From positions 3,038,001 to 3,102,000 of the forward strand of contig AP014633.1 in assembly GCA_000828835.1 (NCBI GenBank): a stretch of 64,000 nt of DNA. Reading direction: 5' to 3'. This DNA is from Thioploca ingrica (GTDB taxonomy: Bacteria > Pseudomonadota > Gammaproteobacteria > Beggiatoales > Beggiatoaceae). The position numbers and the translations under genes are program-made. The notes under the pieces were generated by a model. It did not search any database. It worked only from the letters and a program-made list of their open reading frames with translations, and was not told the origin of the DNA. Positions 1 to 8,410 of the stretch are shown piece by piece. Numbering within the stretch: position 1 is the stretch's first letter; each line of letters starts with the position of its first letter.

Positions 1-190
1 GTGAGTATAGATTATTTTTTACTCTACTAGCGAGCTAGTTAGAGTGAATTTAACAGTAATGCTGCTGCGTTCCACTGTTAAGTTAAGGATTCCCTCTTTG
101 AAAAATAAACCATTTTTTAGTTTGCTTAACAGACAGAATAAATCCAATATCCCGTTAATACTAACAAATAGACTTTATGTCTAAAAGTTC

Positions 191-218
191 TTGCTAATAT
201 TTTTTTTTTGTATATAAT
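191..218 (+). promoter_or_regulatory. Putative sigma70 promoter
   Basis: TTGCTA at 191-196 and TATAAT at 213-218 are separated by 16 bases, most of them T. This is a good sigma70-type match ahead of the secreted-protein gene at 333 and would give a leader of about 110 nt. Seen by eye only. Confidence 0.45.
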
Positions 219-332
219 ATTAAGTGGTCTATCTTAAATAGATAGGACGGTAGGAATAATAAAAACTACCCTAATTCAGTTTAATGAACTGAAAAACATT
301 CTTAATCAATGACCAAGTGATGGAGAACAACG

Positions 333-818
333 ATGAACCTGAAAACAATGTTGGCCCCCGCTATTATGGGAATGGCATTCATGGGTTTGATGAGTACAGT
401 CAATGTAGCAGTTGCTGATGAACTGGATGATTTGATGAATGAGCTTAATTCACTAGTAAGCCAATCAACAGAGACCCCGCCGGATGATACCGCGAGCCGT
501 ACACCTTGTGAAAGATGTGCTGGGAACGTTGCAAGAGCAATCCGTATTGTGGGTGCTGCAAGTAACGTTTGTAACGGAATGGAAAACCTACTCAATGTGT
601 GGAGAGAACAATGTAAGCAAGCTAAAGGTATCGTACCCAGTTCACCATTCAAAGACAAGTGTGATGTAGTAAAACATGGTAGATATAGCGATCTTTTAGA
701 GGCACGTCAGTTCTGTCGTGATACACTAGAAAGATTGGTTGAATGGAGAAATGGGGTAGAACATAGTTGTTATGGCGAACCACTTTATTGTGGTATGGAT
801 CCGAATTGGCCCTACTAG
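333..818 (+). CDS. Secreted cysteine-rich hypothetical protein
   Basis: 161 residues. The N-terminus has a signal peptide: a Lys at residue 4, a Met/Ala/Gly-rich hydrophobic stretch, and a likely cut after VAVA near residue 28. The mature part carries eight cysteines, starting with a CERC motif. This suggests disulfide bonds or metal binding in the periplasm or outside the cell. GGAGAA lies 7-8 bases before the ATG and supports this start. A promoter-like sequence lies upstream and a clear terminator downstream, so it is probably a single-gene unit. I recognise no family and assign no function. Confidence 0.7.
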   Translation: MNLKTMLAPAIMGMAFMGLMSTVNVAVADELDDLMNELNSLVSQSTETPPDDTASRTPCERCAGNVARAIRIVGAASNVCNGMENLLNVWREQCKQAKGIVPSSPFKDKCDVVKHGRYSDLLEARQFCRDTLERLVEWRNGVEHSCYGEPLYCGMDPNWPY

Positions 819-865
819 AATTGATTTTGTAATTAAATCCCTGAGTTAATCTTCAGTTAAGATAA

Positions 866-900
866 CCAGCCGGTTGGTTTTCAAGCCAGCCGGTTTTTCT
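866..900 (+). terminator. Rho-independent terminator
   Basis: CCGGTTGG (870-877) pairs with CCAGCCGG (886-893) through an 8-base loop, with one G-U pair. TTTTTCT follows. It lies about 50 bases after the stop of the secreted-protein gene. Confidence 0.75.
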
Positions 901-1235
901 ATTGGCAATATAGTCTCTCTTCACCTCCATAAAGCTTCCCGATTAACTATTTCGTCTTGTTACCTCACTATCTCTATGGTGCCTAGTGTTTAGTCAAACC
1001 CATTTTGATGGGTAATGTTGTAGGGAAATAGACCCACCGATTTGCCACTATCTTTATATTTATCAATACTATGTAAAATTATTTAAAATAAGATTAGAAT
1101 ATTATCGGATATTTTCTACTATTTCACTTATGTTTTTGAATTGAGACAATCAAAAATTGATAGCATTTCAAGAATAGCAAATAAAGTAAATAAGTACCAA
1201 ACAACATTAACTGGAATAATTAAAAGGAGGCTATA
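901..1235. other. Gene-free leader upstream of cbiM
   Basis: I see no open reading frame here. There is a small CCCAT/ATGGG hairpin near 1000-1013. I looked for a cobalamin riboswitch because the next gene is CbiM-like. A GCCACT run occurs near 1045, but the conserved core and B12 box are not convincing. AAAAGGAGG at 1222-1230 is the strong ribosome binding site of the next gene. Confidence 0.4.
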
Positions 1236-2147
1236 GTGCATATTCCTGACGCCATGTTACACGGGGCTATTTGTCCAGTCACTGCAGCGGTAAGCGTTTT
1301 AGGCGTGGCTGGGGCAAGTTATATCGCAGTAAAATCCCCAACTAAACCGACTGCAACCCAATTTGGTGCGGTAAGCGCATTAATATTTGCTGGGCAAATG
1401 ATGAATTTTCCCATTGCAGATGGAACCTCCGGCCATTTACTGGGCGGAGTTCTGGCATCCGCTTTAATGGGATATCCATTCGGAATTTTAGCCCTAGCAT
1501 TAGTGGTGACTATTCAGAGCCTGGTGTTTTCTGATGGTGGGCTGAGTGTCCTTGGAGCTAATATTCTTAATATGGCACTCATTGGTGCTGGATTAGGTGG
1601 TATCATTCATGCTACGCTGATTAAAAAATCAACCTCAATCGGTTTCAATTACTTCTCTTTGGGGATAGCCGCCTGGATATCGGTGCTGTTAGCGGCTGTC
1701 GCTGTCAGTTTTGAATTGGCTATCTCCGGCACAATCACCTTCACTAAAGTGATTACTGCCATGCTGAGTACCCATATGTTAATTGGTTTAGGAGAAGCAT
1801 TAATTACGGTCAGTGGTTGTTGGTTGCTGGTAAGAAATAACAATGTGGAAAGCCATAACTGGAATATTATTACGCCACTGATGGCTTCAATGATTATTGC
1901 GCTAATGCTCAGTCCGTTTGCTTCTGGGTTTCCAGATGGTTTGGAATGGGTAGCAGCAAAATATCAGTTTCTTCATCAGTCGGCACCGACTTTCGTCGCT
2001 CCTCTTGCCAATTACACGGTACCCTGGTTAAACAATGAAATATTCTCTATGGGAATAGCCGGATTAATGGGTGTTTTGGTTACCTTTAGCATAGCGTGGT
2101 TAATTGGAAGTTTAATCAATCCTTCCAGCATGAGAAAGTTAGCCTAA
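1236..2147 (+). CDS. cbiM: CbiM/NikM-type cobalt/nickel ECF permease component with PDGLE tail
   Basis: 303 residues. This is the substrate-binding membrane subunit of an energy-coupling-factor transporter for Co2+ or Ni2+. The N-terminus reads MHIPDAML, the family hallmark in which Met1, His2 and a later His bind the metal; that terminus fixes the GTG at 1236, preceded by a strong AAAAGGAGG. About seven membrane segments follow. Near residue 230 the PFASGFPDGLEWVA motif marks a fused CbiN/NikN-like PDGLE domain, so this one protein covers both M and N components. No cbiQ or cbiO (transmembrane coupling and ATPase subunits) lies next to it; they would have to be supplied from elsewhere. Cobalt versus nickel cannot be decided from the sequence. 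Confidence 0.88.
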   Translation: MHIPDAMLHGAICPVTAAVSVLGVAGASYIAVKSPTKPTATQFGAVSALIFAGQMMNFPIADGTSGHLLGGVLASALMGYPFGILALALVVTIQSLVFSDGGLSVLGANILNMALIGAGLGGIIHATLIKKSTSIGFNYFSLGIAAWISVLLAAVAVSFELAISGTITFTKVITAMLSTHMLIGLGEALITVSGCWLLVRNNNVESHNWNIITPLMASMIIALMLSPFASGFPDGLEWVAAKYQFLHQSAPTFVAPLANYTVPWLNNEIFSMGIAGLMGVLVTFSIAWLIGSLINPSSMRKLA

Positions 2148-2213
2148 GATTACGGCTATCAATTTAAGGAATTCTTTTTTCTAATTGGTTGTCCCGTTGT
2201 TGTAATTAAAATC

Positions 2214-2242
2214 GGTGCGTTACGGCTATCGTCTAACGCACC
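2214..2242. repeat. Dispersed palindrome, family 1
   Basis: GGTGCGTTA (2214-2222) and TAACGCACC (2234-2242) form a 9-bp stem. The element with its flanks recurs inverted near 21797-21825 and in variant form at 35833-35869. It looks like a small intergenic REP-type element, between cbiM and the convergent gspL-like gene. Confidence 0.7.
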
Positions 2243-2320
2243 CTACCACCATCTTGTTGCGATAAGGTATTACGACCTGTTTAGCACCATTGTATTTCCA
2301 TTGCTTCAAACTGTTCTAAC

Positions 2321-3592
2321 TTATTTTTTATTGGGAAAATATTCCAACCAATAAGTCGCCAAATCAAAATTTTTTAATTTAAAATCAATACCGAAACGCA
2401 ATTCTTTTCGATTGATTTCTTGAGTGGTACCACGACTTTGATGAACATCGTAAAACTCCGGTTGTTTAGTTAATATTTCAATTAATTTAGTGGGTTCTAG
2501 GCTATAACCTTCCAGTTTCACCACCCCACCTTCAATTTGAAAGCTAACAATCCAACTGTCTTTAGGAATCAGTTCATTTAAGATTTGAAGTATTTTAACC
2601 ACATCTTGAGGAGGAAAATTTTTAACTGTACCAAATGCTTCTTCAAATTGATTGACTTCGGCACGCCATTGACTAACATTATCAGTACGGTGTTTTAAAT
2701 CCGCTAAGCGTTGTTTCAGATGTTGTTCATAAACAATTGCCCAAGAAACACCTAAAATAATACTCAGTCCGAGTATACCAACCGCTATACTCAACCATTT
2801 TATTCGCCGCTGTTTAGCCGCTTGAAGCGAAGCTAATATCGCACTGGGAGGTACTAAAGCATAACCATATGCGACTGTGGGTGGCATGGGTATTTCTTCC
2901 CAGTCACTCATATTGGTTTTCCATTCCTGCTCCAGATGACTCGTGAAACCAGACATAGCCTCTTCTAATTGCTGCTGGAATACCGGTACATCTCGATCGA
3001 TTTTAGGTAAATGTAACCAACGTTGGATAACATTACCTGACCATTCCATATAAGTGATAGTATTGTCATCTTCATCATAGACTTGGCAAGCAACATTATT
3101 TTTGGGTAAAGTGACTACCGGACGAGGTAAGATACACGCTAGTAATAAACCGACTTTGTCAAATTCTTGAAATAGTTCTTCCGCACGTTTAACGGAAAAC
3201 CATAAAGCATAAGTCTGTTCCCCGGGTGTTTGAGCTTGCACCGCCAATAATAAGGGTTCAGTTACCCCAGGTAACAAGGTCGGTAATTGTAAACTAACCG
3301 CATTTTTTATATTTTGCGCATCAATAGCGGGCAATTTGAGACTGGTCGCCACAAATTCACGGCTCGGTAAAGCCAATGCAATGCGTTGTTGAGCAGTCGC
3401 TAAGGGTAATAACCGTCGAGCCGCATTAGCTAATTCAGAGGGTGTGAATTGAAATAGGGATTCATCGTGTTGAGCCACTAAATTTTGGGTATTCGCATGT
3501 AAGAGAGCATTATTGTATACAATCAAACAAATATCACAGGAAGCGGGTTGTAATTGACGTTTTTTTATCAGTTTAGGAGATTTAAGTTTCAT
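2321..3592 (-). CDS. GspL/PilN-type inner-membrane assembly protein
   Basis: 423 residues. There is a long cytoplasmic N-terminal part, a single membrane segment near residues 268-290, then a coiled-coil stretch and a PilN/GspL-like ferredoxin-fold C-terminus (the region around LNELIPKDSWIVSFQIEGG). Proteins of this plan form the inner-membrane platform of type II secretion or type IV pili and dock the assembly ATPase. It follows psiE on the same strand and diverges from gspE at 4123, which fits a shared secretion role. Whether it is GspL proper or a fused PilM/PilN-like protein needs profile searches. Confidence 0.7.
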   Translation of the reverse strand: MKLKSPKLIKKRQLQPASCDICLIVYNNALLHANTQNLVAQHDESLFQFTPSELANAARRLLPLATAQQRIALALPSREFVATSLKLPAIDAQNIKNAVSLQLPTLLPGVTEPLLLAVQAQTPGEQTYALWFSVKRAEELFQEFDKVGLLLACILPRPVVTLPKNNVACQVYDEDDNTITYMEWSGNVIQRWLHLPKIDRDVPVFQQQLEEAMSGFTSHLEQEWKTNMSDWEEIPMPPTVAYGYALVPPSAILASLQAAKQRRIKWLSIAVGILGLSIILGVSWAIVYEQHLKQRLADLKHRTDNVSQWRAEVNQFEEAFGTVKNFPPQDVVKILQILNELIPKDSWIVSFQIEGGVVKLEGYSLEPTKLIEILTKQPEFYDVHQSRGTTQEINRKELRFGIDFKLKNFDLATYWLEYFPNKK

Positions 3593-3630
3593 CTGCTTGA
3601 TTTATAATGAATTAGCAATGGTAAAGAAGG

Positions 3631-4038
3631 TTATTCATCGAGATTATCTTTGGGACTATAACGAATAATAAACACCGCGATGACTAAAATAAGGATAGCC
3701 GAACTTAAGGTAATGATTGTTATGCCCTGCATTTGTTTCATTCCAATGGTGATGTAACGTGCAATAGCAACAATGGCGATATAAAGAGGATATCGTATCG
3801 GTAATTTGCCACTGGTAAAATAAAGTCCGACCATAGTTAAAATTTCAAGGAATATAAATAATATTAGAATATCTTCTAACCGGACTGTAAGTCGCACTAA
3901 CATACTATAAACTTCTTGCCCAACGGCCACTAAAGTGGCTAACGTGATAATCAACAAGCCCAGCCACTCTAGGTATTCTAAAATCGTAATGACCCACTGC
4001 GTTAATTGGGGTGATGGAGTTCGGTATTTGGTAGCCAT
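3631..4038 (-). CDS. PsiE family membrane protein
   Basis: 135 residues with four predicted membrane helices. It carries the PsiE family pattern: an EDIL..F.FLEIL motif near residues 55-67, then PIRYPLYIAIVAIARY. In Escherichia coli PsiE is phosphate-starvation inducible; its molecular function is unknown. It lies 38 bases upstream of the GspL/PilN-like gene on the same strand, so the two are probably co-transcribed, and it diverges from gspE with an 84-base gap. Confidence 0.8.
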   Translation of the reverse strand: MATKYRTPSPQLTQWVITILEYLEWLGLLIITLATLVAVGQEVYSMLVRLTVRLEDILILFIFLEILTMVGLYFTSGKLPIRYPLYIAIVAIARYITIGMKQMQGITIITLSSAILILVIAVFIIRYSPKDNLDE

Positions 4039-4122
4039 GATTTTAAATCAATTAGAAAACAAGTTGTATTATTATAACCGGTCTTCATGAAAAGACGCTC
4101 ACTTCGTTAATTAAAACCAGCC

Positions 4123-5610
4123 ATGACTAGTCCAACTGAAATAATTCAATCACCACTGCCGTTTGCCTTTGCAAAACGCTATGGGGTGATAGTAACCCAT
4201 CTGAGTGAAGAGCAGGCTACTATTTGCCATCGACCCGGATTAACCCGTCATACCTTAAGTGAAGTGCGACGTTGTTTAGGGATGCCTTTGATTTTGCAAG
4301 CCGTTTCAGTAGAGCAATTTGATAGGTTACTTATTATTCATTATGAACAACGAACCTCTCAACAATCGATGCAAATGATAGCAGATTTAGATGAAGAACT
4401 TGATTTATTTGAAGTTGCTCAACAATTAGCGGAACCAGAAGATTTGTTAGAAACTGAAGATGATGCCCCAATTATTCGCTTGATTAATGCGCTGCTTTCG
4501 GAGGCGATTAAAGAAAATGCTTCGGATATTCATATCGAACCGTTTGAAAGCCGATTAGTGGTTCGTTTTCGTGTGGATGGAGTATTACGTGAAGTTCTTC
4601 AACCTCGGCGAGTATTAGCGCCTTTGTTAATTTCCCGCATTAAGGTGATGGCCAAACTGGATATTGCCGAAAAGCGGTTACCTCAAGATGGGCGAATTTC
4701 CTTGCGTATCGCCGGTCGAGCGGTTGATATCCGCGTTTCGACTATTCCCTGTGGACATGGCGAAAGAGTGGTATTACGTCTACTCGATAAACAAACCGGA
4801 CGTCTCGATCTCAAATACCTCGGCATGTCCCCCGATATTCTCAAGCGGTTGCAAGAACAATTGCAAAAACCGCATGGCGTTTTGTTAGTGACTGGGCCCA
4901 CTGGTTCAGGTAAAACGACGAGCCTGTATGCGATGTTGAATTATTTAAATGATCGGAGCCGTAACATGATGACGGTTGAAGATCCGATAGAATACTATCT
5001 TGATGGCATTGGACAAACCCAAGTGAATGCTAAAACCAATATGACCTTTGCTAAAGGGTTACGTGCCATCTTACGCCAAGATCCCGATATCGTAATGGTG
5101 GGTGAAATCCGCGACACCGAAACGGCGCAAATTGCCGTGCAAGCTAGTTTAACCGGACACTTATTTTTATCGACTTTGCATACTAATACGGCGATTGGTG
5201 CCGTTACGCGTCTGCGTGATATGGGAATAGAGCCGTTTCTGATTGCGTCTAGTTTGATAGCAGTTATGTCTCAGCGGTTAATGCGCTTACTGTGTTCGCA
5301 TTGCAAGCAAGCCTATCAAGTTAACCAAATAGAACCATTACAGTTACATTTCAATGAACCGCTGACCTTGTATTCACCTCAAGGTTGTCCAGCTTGTAAT
5401 CTGATGGGTTATCGTCACCGCATTGGTATTTATGAATTAGTTAATATAGACAATACCCTTCGTACTATGATACATGATAGCGCCGGACAACATACTCTAG
5501 AAGCTTATGCTCATCAACAAACGGATACAATTCAACAAAATGGCATCAAACGGCTCTTAGCTGGAGATACGGCATTAGAAGAATTGTTACGTGTAACCAG
5601 AGAAGTGTAA
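4123..5610 (+). CDS. gspE: Type II secretion system ATPase GspE
   Basis: 495 residues. This is the cytoplasmic hexameric ATPase that powers pseudopilus assembly in type II secretion. It has an N1E-like domain (about 1-90), then the catalytic core: Walker A GPTGSGKTT at 258-266, an Asp box/Walker B region LRQDPDIVMVGEIRD at 317-331, and a His box STLHTN at 350-355. A zinc-binding CxxC pair follows, C391/C394 and C422/C425, typical of GspE and PilB. Length is normal. The partner gsp genes are not beside it; only a GspL/PilN-like gene lies divergently. A PilB role is possible, but the spacing and length fit GspE better. Confidence 0.88.
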   Translation: MTSPTEIIQSPLPFAFAKRYGVIVTHLSEEQATICHRPGLTRHTLSEVRRCLGMPLILQAVSVEQFDRLLIIHYEQRTSQQSMQMIADLDEELDLFEVAQQLAEPEDLLETEDDAPIIRLINALLSEAIKENASDIHIEPFESRLVVRFRVDGVLREVLQPRRVLAPLLISRIKVMAKLDIAEKRLPQDGRISLRIAGRAVDIRVSTIPCGHGERVVLRLLDKQTGRLDLKYLGMSPDILKRLQEQLQKPHGVLLVTGPTGSGKTTSLYAMLNYLNDRSRNMMTVEDPIEYYLDGIGQTQVNAKTNMTFAKGLRAILRQDPDIVMVGEIRDTETAQIAVQASLTGHLFLSTLHTNTAIGAVTRLRDMGIEPFLIASSLIAVMSQRLMRLLCSHCKQAYQVNQIEPLQLHFNEPLTLYSPQGCPACNLMGYRHRIGIYELVNIDNTLRTMIHDSAGQHTLEAYAHQQTDTIQQNGIKRLLAGDTALEELLRVTREV

Positions 5611-5682
5611 GTACCTTGATAAAACGACAGCGGCATTTTTATATTCGTTTTCATTCCCCCCACCGGCGCAGCACGAGTAGCA

Positions 5683-5716
5683 CGAGTAGGCTGGGTTGAG
5701 GAACGAAACCCAGCTT
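5683..5716. repeat. Left arm of 34-bp inverted repeat flanking RAYT pseudogene
   Basis: Perfect reverse complement of 6158-6191. Each arm contains its own hairpin, CTGGGTT/AACCCAG with a 9-base loop, the shape of a REP element. A related unit occurs at 41764-41790. Confidence 0.85.
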
Positions 5717-5734
5717 TCATAAACAAATAAAACC

Positions 5735-6155
5735 ATGAGAACTACAAGTGAATAACAATCGAAGGAGGTTGTTATTTCTTTACCGTGGTTTTAGCACAAC
5801 GACCAGGAAATAACTTGCTCATTCAAAATGTTGATGCTTTGAGGGAATTATTTAAAAATATTCAAAAAAATCATTCATTTACTATGGATGCGATTGTCAT
5901 TTTGCCCGATCTCTTACGTTGTATTTGACAACTACCTGAAGATGATGCTAATTTTTCATCTCGTTAACGGTTAATTAAATCCTATTTCTCCAAGATGTCC
6001 GTCATGTTGAATATATTCATTATAACTCGATAAAACACGGTTACGTTAATCAGGTAAGAGATTGGAAATATTCATCTTTTTATCGTTGGGTAGCTCATGG
6101 TGTTTATCCAATTGATTGGGTTAAATAACAACAAGATGATTGGCATTGGTTTTGA
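5735..6155 (+). pseudogene. Decayed RAYT (REP-associated tyrosine transposase, Y1_Tnp family)
   Basis: Translation by eye gives pieces typical of the family: EGGCYFFTVVLAQRPGNN, then FTMDAIVILPDLL (the HUH-region equivalent, with the usual D-H-L-H replaced by D-L-L-R), then FSSRxRLIKSYFS, and at the C-terminal end YIHYNSIKHGYVNQ, DWKYSSFYRWV and YPIDWV. There are several in-frame stops (for example near 5749 and 5927), at least one frameshift near the start and a missing middle part. The gene is therefore dead. RAYTs mobilise or maintain REP palindromes, and this one sits between two perfect inverted REP-like hairpins. Confidence 0.8.
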
Positions 6156-6157
6156 AT

Positions 6158-6191
6158 AAGCTGGGTTTCGTTCCTCAACCCAGCCTACTCG
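6158..6191. repeat. Right arm of 34-bp inverted repeat flanking RAYT pseudogene
   Basis: Exact reverse complement of 5683-5716. It starts three bases after the last codon of the RAYT remnant. The palindromic core is CTGGGTT...AACCCAG. Confidence 0.85.
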
Positions 6192-6206
6192 TACTGCACC
6201 CGAAGT

Positions 6207-6260
6207 TAGCTCGTTACCAAGTTCTACTTGGTAACGTCGATCTACCAAGCTCGGCTTGGC
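6207..6260. repeat. Partial, inverted copy of the palindrome cluster
   Basis: Two adjacent hairpins (TTACCAAG...CTTGGTAA and CCAAGC..GCTTGG) match, in reverse orientation and with several mismatches, one end of the 115-bp clusters at 57000-57114 and 58048-58162. It abuts the truncated end of the HigA remnant. Confidence 0.7.
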
Positions 6261-6262
6261 AT

Positions 6263-6490
6263 CGAGGAAATAATCTCTGAGACAATGTGTCGAGAGAGGT
6301 GTAGTTGTTTAGCGAATCCTGTTTGGGTGAGGTGAAGTTCAGGCAACACATCTTCTCTTAAAATGGCACCGGGGTTGGTTTTCTCGTTTTAGCACGTAAT
6401 GACTTCATTAATGGTAATCCTCTAAATCGACCTCGTCTATGCAATGGTGTTGAATGGCTGCGGTTAAAATCAAACTATCATAAGAACTTA
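6263..6490 (-). pseudogene. HigBA-type toxin-antitoxin remnant
   Basis: On the minus strand the frame from an ATG at 6408 reads MKSLRAKTRKPT. After a shift of frame it continues NPGAILREDVLPELHLTQ, then GFAKQLHLSRHIVSEIISS. This is the HigA antitoxin helix-turn-helix pattern (PGxxLREDxLxEL...FAxxLxxSRxxxSEI). The C-terminus is missing and the break lies at the palindrome cluster. Just upstream, overlapping as TAATG, an open stretch ends in DEVDLEDYH, resembling the ...VEIVDYH tail of HigB toxins. The pair is frameshifted and truncated at both ends. Confidence 0.55.
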
Positions 6491-6507
6491 GAATGTAGCC
6501 AGCGTAG

Positions 6508-6534
6508 GATGGGTAGAGTTTTGCTACACCCATC
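6508..6534. repeat. Dispersed hairpin
   Basis: GATGGGT and ACCCATC pair around a 13-base loop. It is similar in design to other small palindromes in the window and has no T-tract, so it is probably a REP-like unit rather than a terminator. From here to 6793 I see no other gene; a CTCAAGTT/AACTTGAG hairpin lies at 6689-6708. Confidence 0.5.
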
Positions 6535-6793
6535 ATTTTTGCATTAGGTAATGCTTCAATTTTAATTTATCGCACCTATTGATAATCCAGGACATTGACT
6601 ATATATACCACTTCGTGCTCTTATACAATAGAGGATTGCGTGAGGTGGGCTCACGTTGATGAGTTAGGAATAATGGTTTTCACCTTTCCTCAAGTTTACT
6701 AACTTGAGAAGGCTTCGCGCATGATCAAATGTTGTTGAAGCACAGGATGTATTTTTAATGGATTTATGTTTGTTAAAAACAGAGGGCTTAATT

Positions 6794-7222
6794 ATGCCAA
6801 AGGCAATTCGTGCTGGATTCGTTAGCATGGTAAGTGTTGCGATGTTAGTTGGGACGATGAGTGTGAGGGCGGAAATGCCGGCCAGTAGCTATCAAAAAAC
6901 TTGTAAAGAGGTCAAAGTAGAAGGGGACATGCTGAAAGCCTCTTGTGAGAAAATGGACAAGACGTCGATGGATACTTCCATTACTATTAATGGTCTTGCC
7001 AATCTTGATGGTGTTCTGACCTATGAAACCAAATGCCCAATGGATTCTACCCCTCCAGGTAGCTTTTCTAAAACTTGTAAAGATATGTCCATAGAGAAGG
7101 ATGGTGTTACCCTGAAAGGTGAATGTCAGAAGAAAGATCAAAGCTGGATGGCGGCTTCTATTGCCATCAGCAATATTGCTAATATGGATGGCCAGTTAAA
7201 GTACGAACCCTGCAAGAAGTAG
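6794..7222 (+). CDS. Secreted CVNH (cyanovirin-N homology) domain protein
   Basis: 142 residues from the preferred ATG at 6794. That start has GAGGG about 8 bases upstream and opens directly with a signal peptide (MPKAIRAG..., cut after SVRA). An in-frame ATG at 6758 would add 12 residues and bury it. The mature protein is two tandem halves of about 50 residues, each with the pattern SxxKTCK(E/D)xxxE...LK(A/G)xC...xSI.I....N.DG.L.YE. This is the internal repeat of the CVNH fold, found in mannose-binding lectins of cyanobacteria, fungi and some bacteria. Sugar binding is inferred from the fold. The gene stands alone between repeat-rich regions. Confidence 0.72.
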   Translation: MPKAIRAGFVSMVSVAMLVGTMSVRAEMPASSYQKTCKEVKVEGDMLKASCEKMDKTSMDTSITINGLANLDGVLTYETKCPMDSTPPGSFSKTCKDMSIEKDGVTLKGECQKKDQSWMAASIAISNIANMDGQLKYEPCKK

Positions 7223-7232
7223 TAGGCGGTAG

Positions 7233-7259
7233 CCCGCATGGAACAAAGTGGAATGCGGG
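7233..7259. repeat. Dispersed hairpin
   Basis: CCCGCAT and ATGCGGG pair around a 13-base loop, just after the CVNH gene. The following 170 bases hold further short palindromic pieces (AGCCGGTGG near 7276, a GGATTCC...-type element near 7300-7335) but no gene. Confidence 0.5.
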
Positions 7260-7594
7260 AACAAGGTAGTTAGTTAGCCGGTGGAGATGAAGAATCGTAG
7301 TACTGGATTCCACTGCGTTCCATCCAGGCTACACTCCACGGCTATCAACTTAATGTCATTTTGCTAAAGTAGCCACCGGTGGAATGCTGGCTTTATCGCA
7401 CAACCAGCAAGCCAAGGCACTCCACGGCTTAATAAGTTGATAGCAGTAAGGCTACACTCGCTCAGGCATGTAAATAGACATCCGGATATTCCTTTATATC
7501 AATTCATTAAAAGGAATAATAAAACCAAAGGAAAGTTTTAACAGCGCATGTAGCCTGGATTTCGCTGCGCTTCCTCTAAACTACAGTTCTTTTA

Positions 7595-7876
7595 CTATTC
7601 TTCCTCGCTATCTTCACTGATCCGGCGCCGCGGAACTGTCTTGGGATCGGCGATAATTTCTCGGTAAATTTCTACTCGGTCACCTGGTCGTAGCGTCGCA
7701 TTCGGCTTAGTGAGCTTGCCAAAGATTCCCACTTGTTGTATCGATAGGTCAATATTCGGAAAAGTTTCTAAAATACCAGAACGTTCAATGGCATTTTGGA
7801 CAGTACAATTTTCGGGTACTTCGATTCGTAGCCAAATTTGTTGTACTGGTTCAGAATAAGCAACACCGACTTGCAT
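7595..7876 (-). CDS. rnfH: RnfH family protein, duplicate copy
   Basis: 93 residues, identical in sequence to RnfH at 58508-58789. RnfH is a small ubiquitin-like (beta-grasp) protein encoded with Rnf operons; in Azotobacter-type rnf1 clusters it is the last gene. Across the 282 bases I count five differences from the other copy, all silent. That hints at continued selection or recent gene conversion. It follows a broken rnfE copy, so any transcript would have to come from the sulfotransferase gene upstream or from a local promoter. Confidence 0.85.
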   Translation of the reverse strand: MQVGVAYSEPVQQIWLRIEVPENCTVQNAIERSGILETFPNIDLSIQQVGIFGKLTKPNATLRPGDRVEIYREIIADPKTVPRRRISEDSEEE

Positions 7877-7891
7877 AAATTTCTCCGTAGT

Positions 7892-8410
7892 TTAGACACT
7901 TAGGGGTTGTGGTACGGTAACAATTGTTGATAAGCGGGTTTCTAATACGCGCTTTCCAGCCAGCAGGAATCCTAAAGTTAAAAAGCCGCCTGGTGGTAGG
8001 AGCATCAGTAAAAAACCTTTATATTCGGGAATCAAGGTTATCTCTAAAAAAGCGAACATTTCTCCCAGTAGTAAATGCGCTTCAGTAAACAGAGTACCAC
8101 TCCCCAGTATTTCTCTCACCGCGCCGATAGTCACTAAAGCCAGAGTAAAACCGAATCCTATCATCAGACCATCGACTACGGCTTCTAATATTCCAACTGT
8201 CGCAATGAAGACGATATAGACTGGAATACGTACTTCTGGACTCACCCAATGACGCACAGCGGAAATCAGCAAGTTAGAAATAGTTAAGACCGCCATAGTA
8301 GCCAATCCCATTCCTAATCCATGAGTTGCTGTACTAGTCACCGCCATCGTTGGACACAGTGCTAGCATTTGGACAAAAACTACATTATTGTCCCATAAAC
8401 CGTCACGAGT
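7892..8410 (-). pseudogene. rnfE: Truncated, internally deleted rnfE copy
   Basis: The open frame gives 158 residues from an internal ATG at 8368, but homology to intact RnfE (58805-59476) continues to 8410 without a usable start. Relative to the 223-residue copy it lacks the first ~8 codons and about 43 internal residues (roughly 79-121), removed in frame. The lost part includes Cys110 in the [11 protein letters not shown] motif. In RnfA/RnfE this cysteine and a second one in LALCP are known ligands of the membrane [2Fe-2S] centre. It is very unlikely to work in electron transfer. Confidence 0.82.

Larger units (their letters stand above)
7433..8410. repeat. Duplicated rnfH-rnfE' segment, copy 1
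   Basis: This segment is nearly identical to 58389-59452, in the same orientation and 51 kb away. Copy 1 lacks 129 bases inside rnfE and has an extra ~43-base dispersed element (about 7545-7590) downstream of rnfH. Both ends are sharp: similarity starts at TAAGTTGATAGC and stops at TCACGAGT. Confidence 0.9.

Noticed and set aside
901-1235. Cobalamin riboswitch upstream of cbiM
   Set aside because: Only a GCCACT run is suggestive. I could not find the conserved core or pair the outer stems.
1236-2147. Complete cobalt/nickel transporter operon
   Set aside because: No cbiQ or cbiO gene follows; the next genes are convergent and unrelated.
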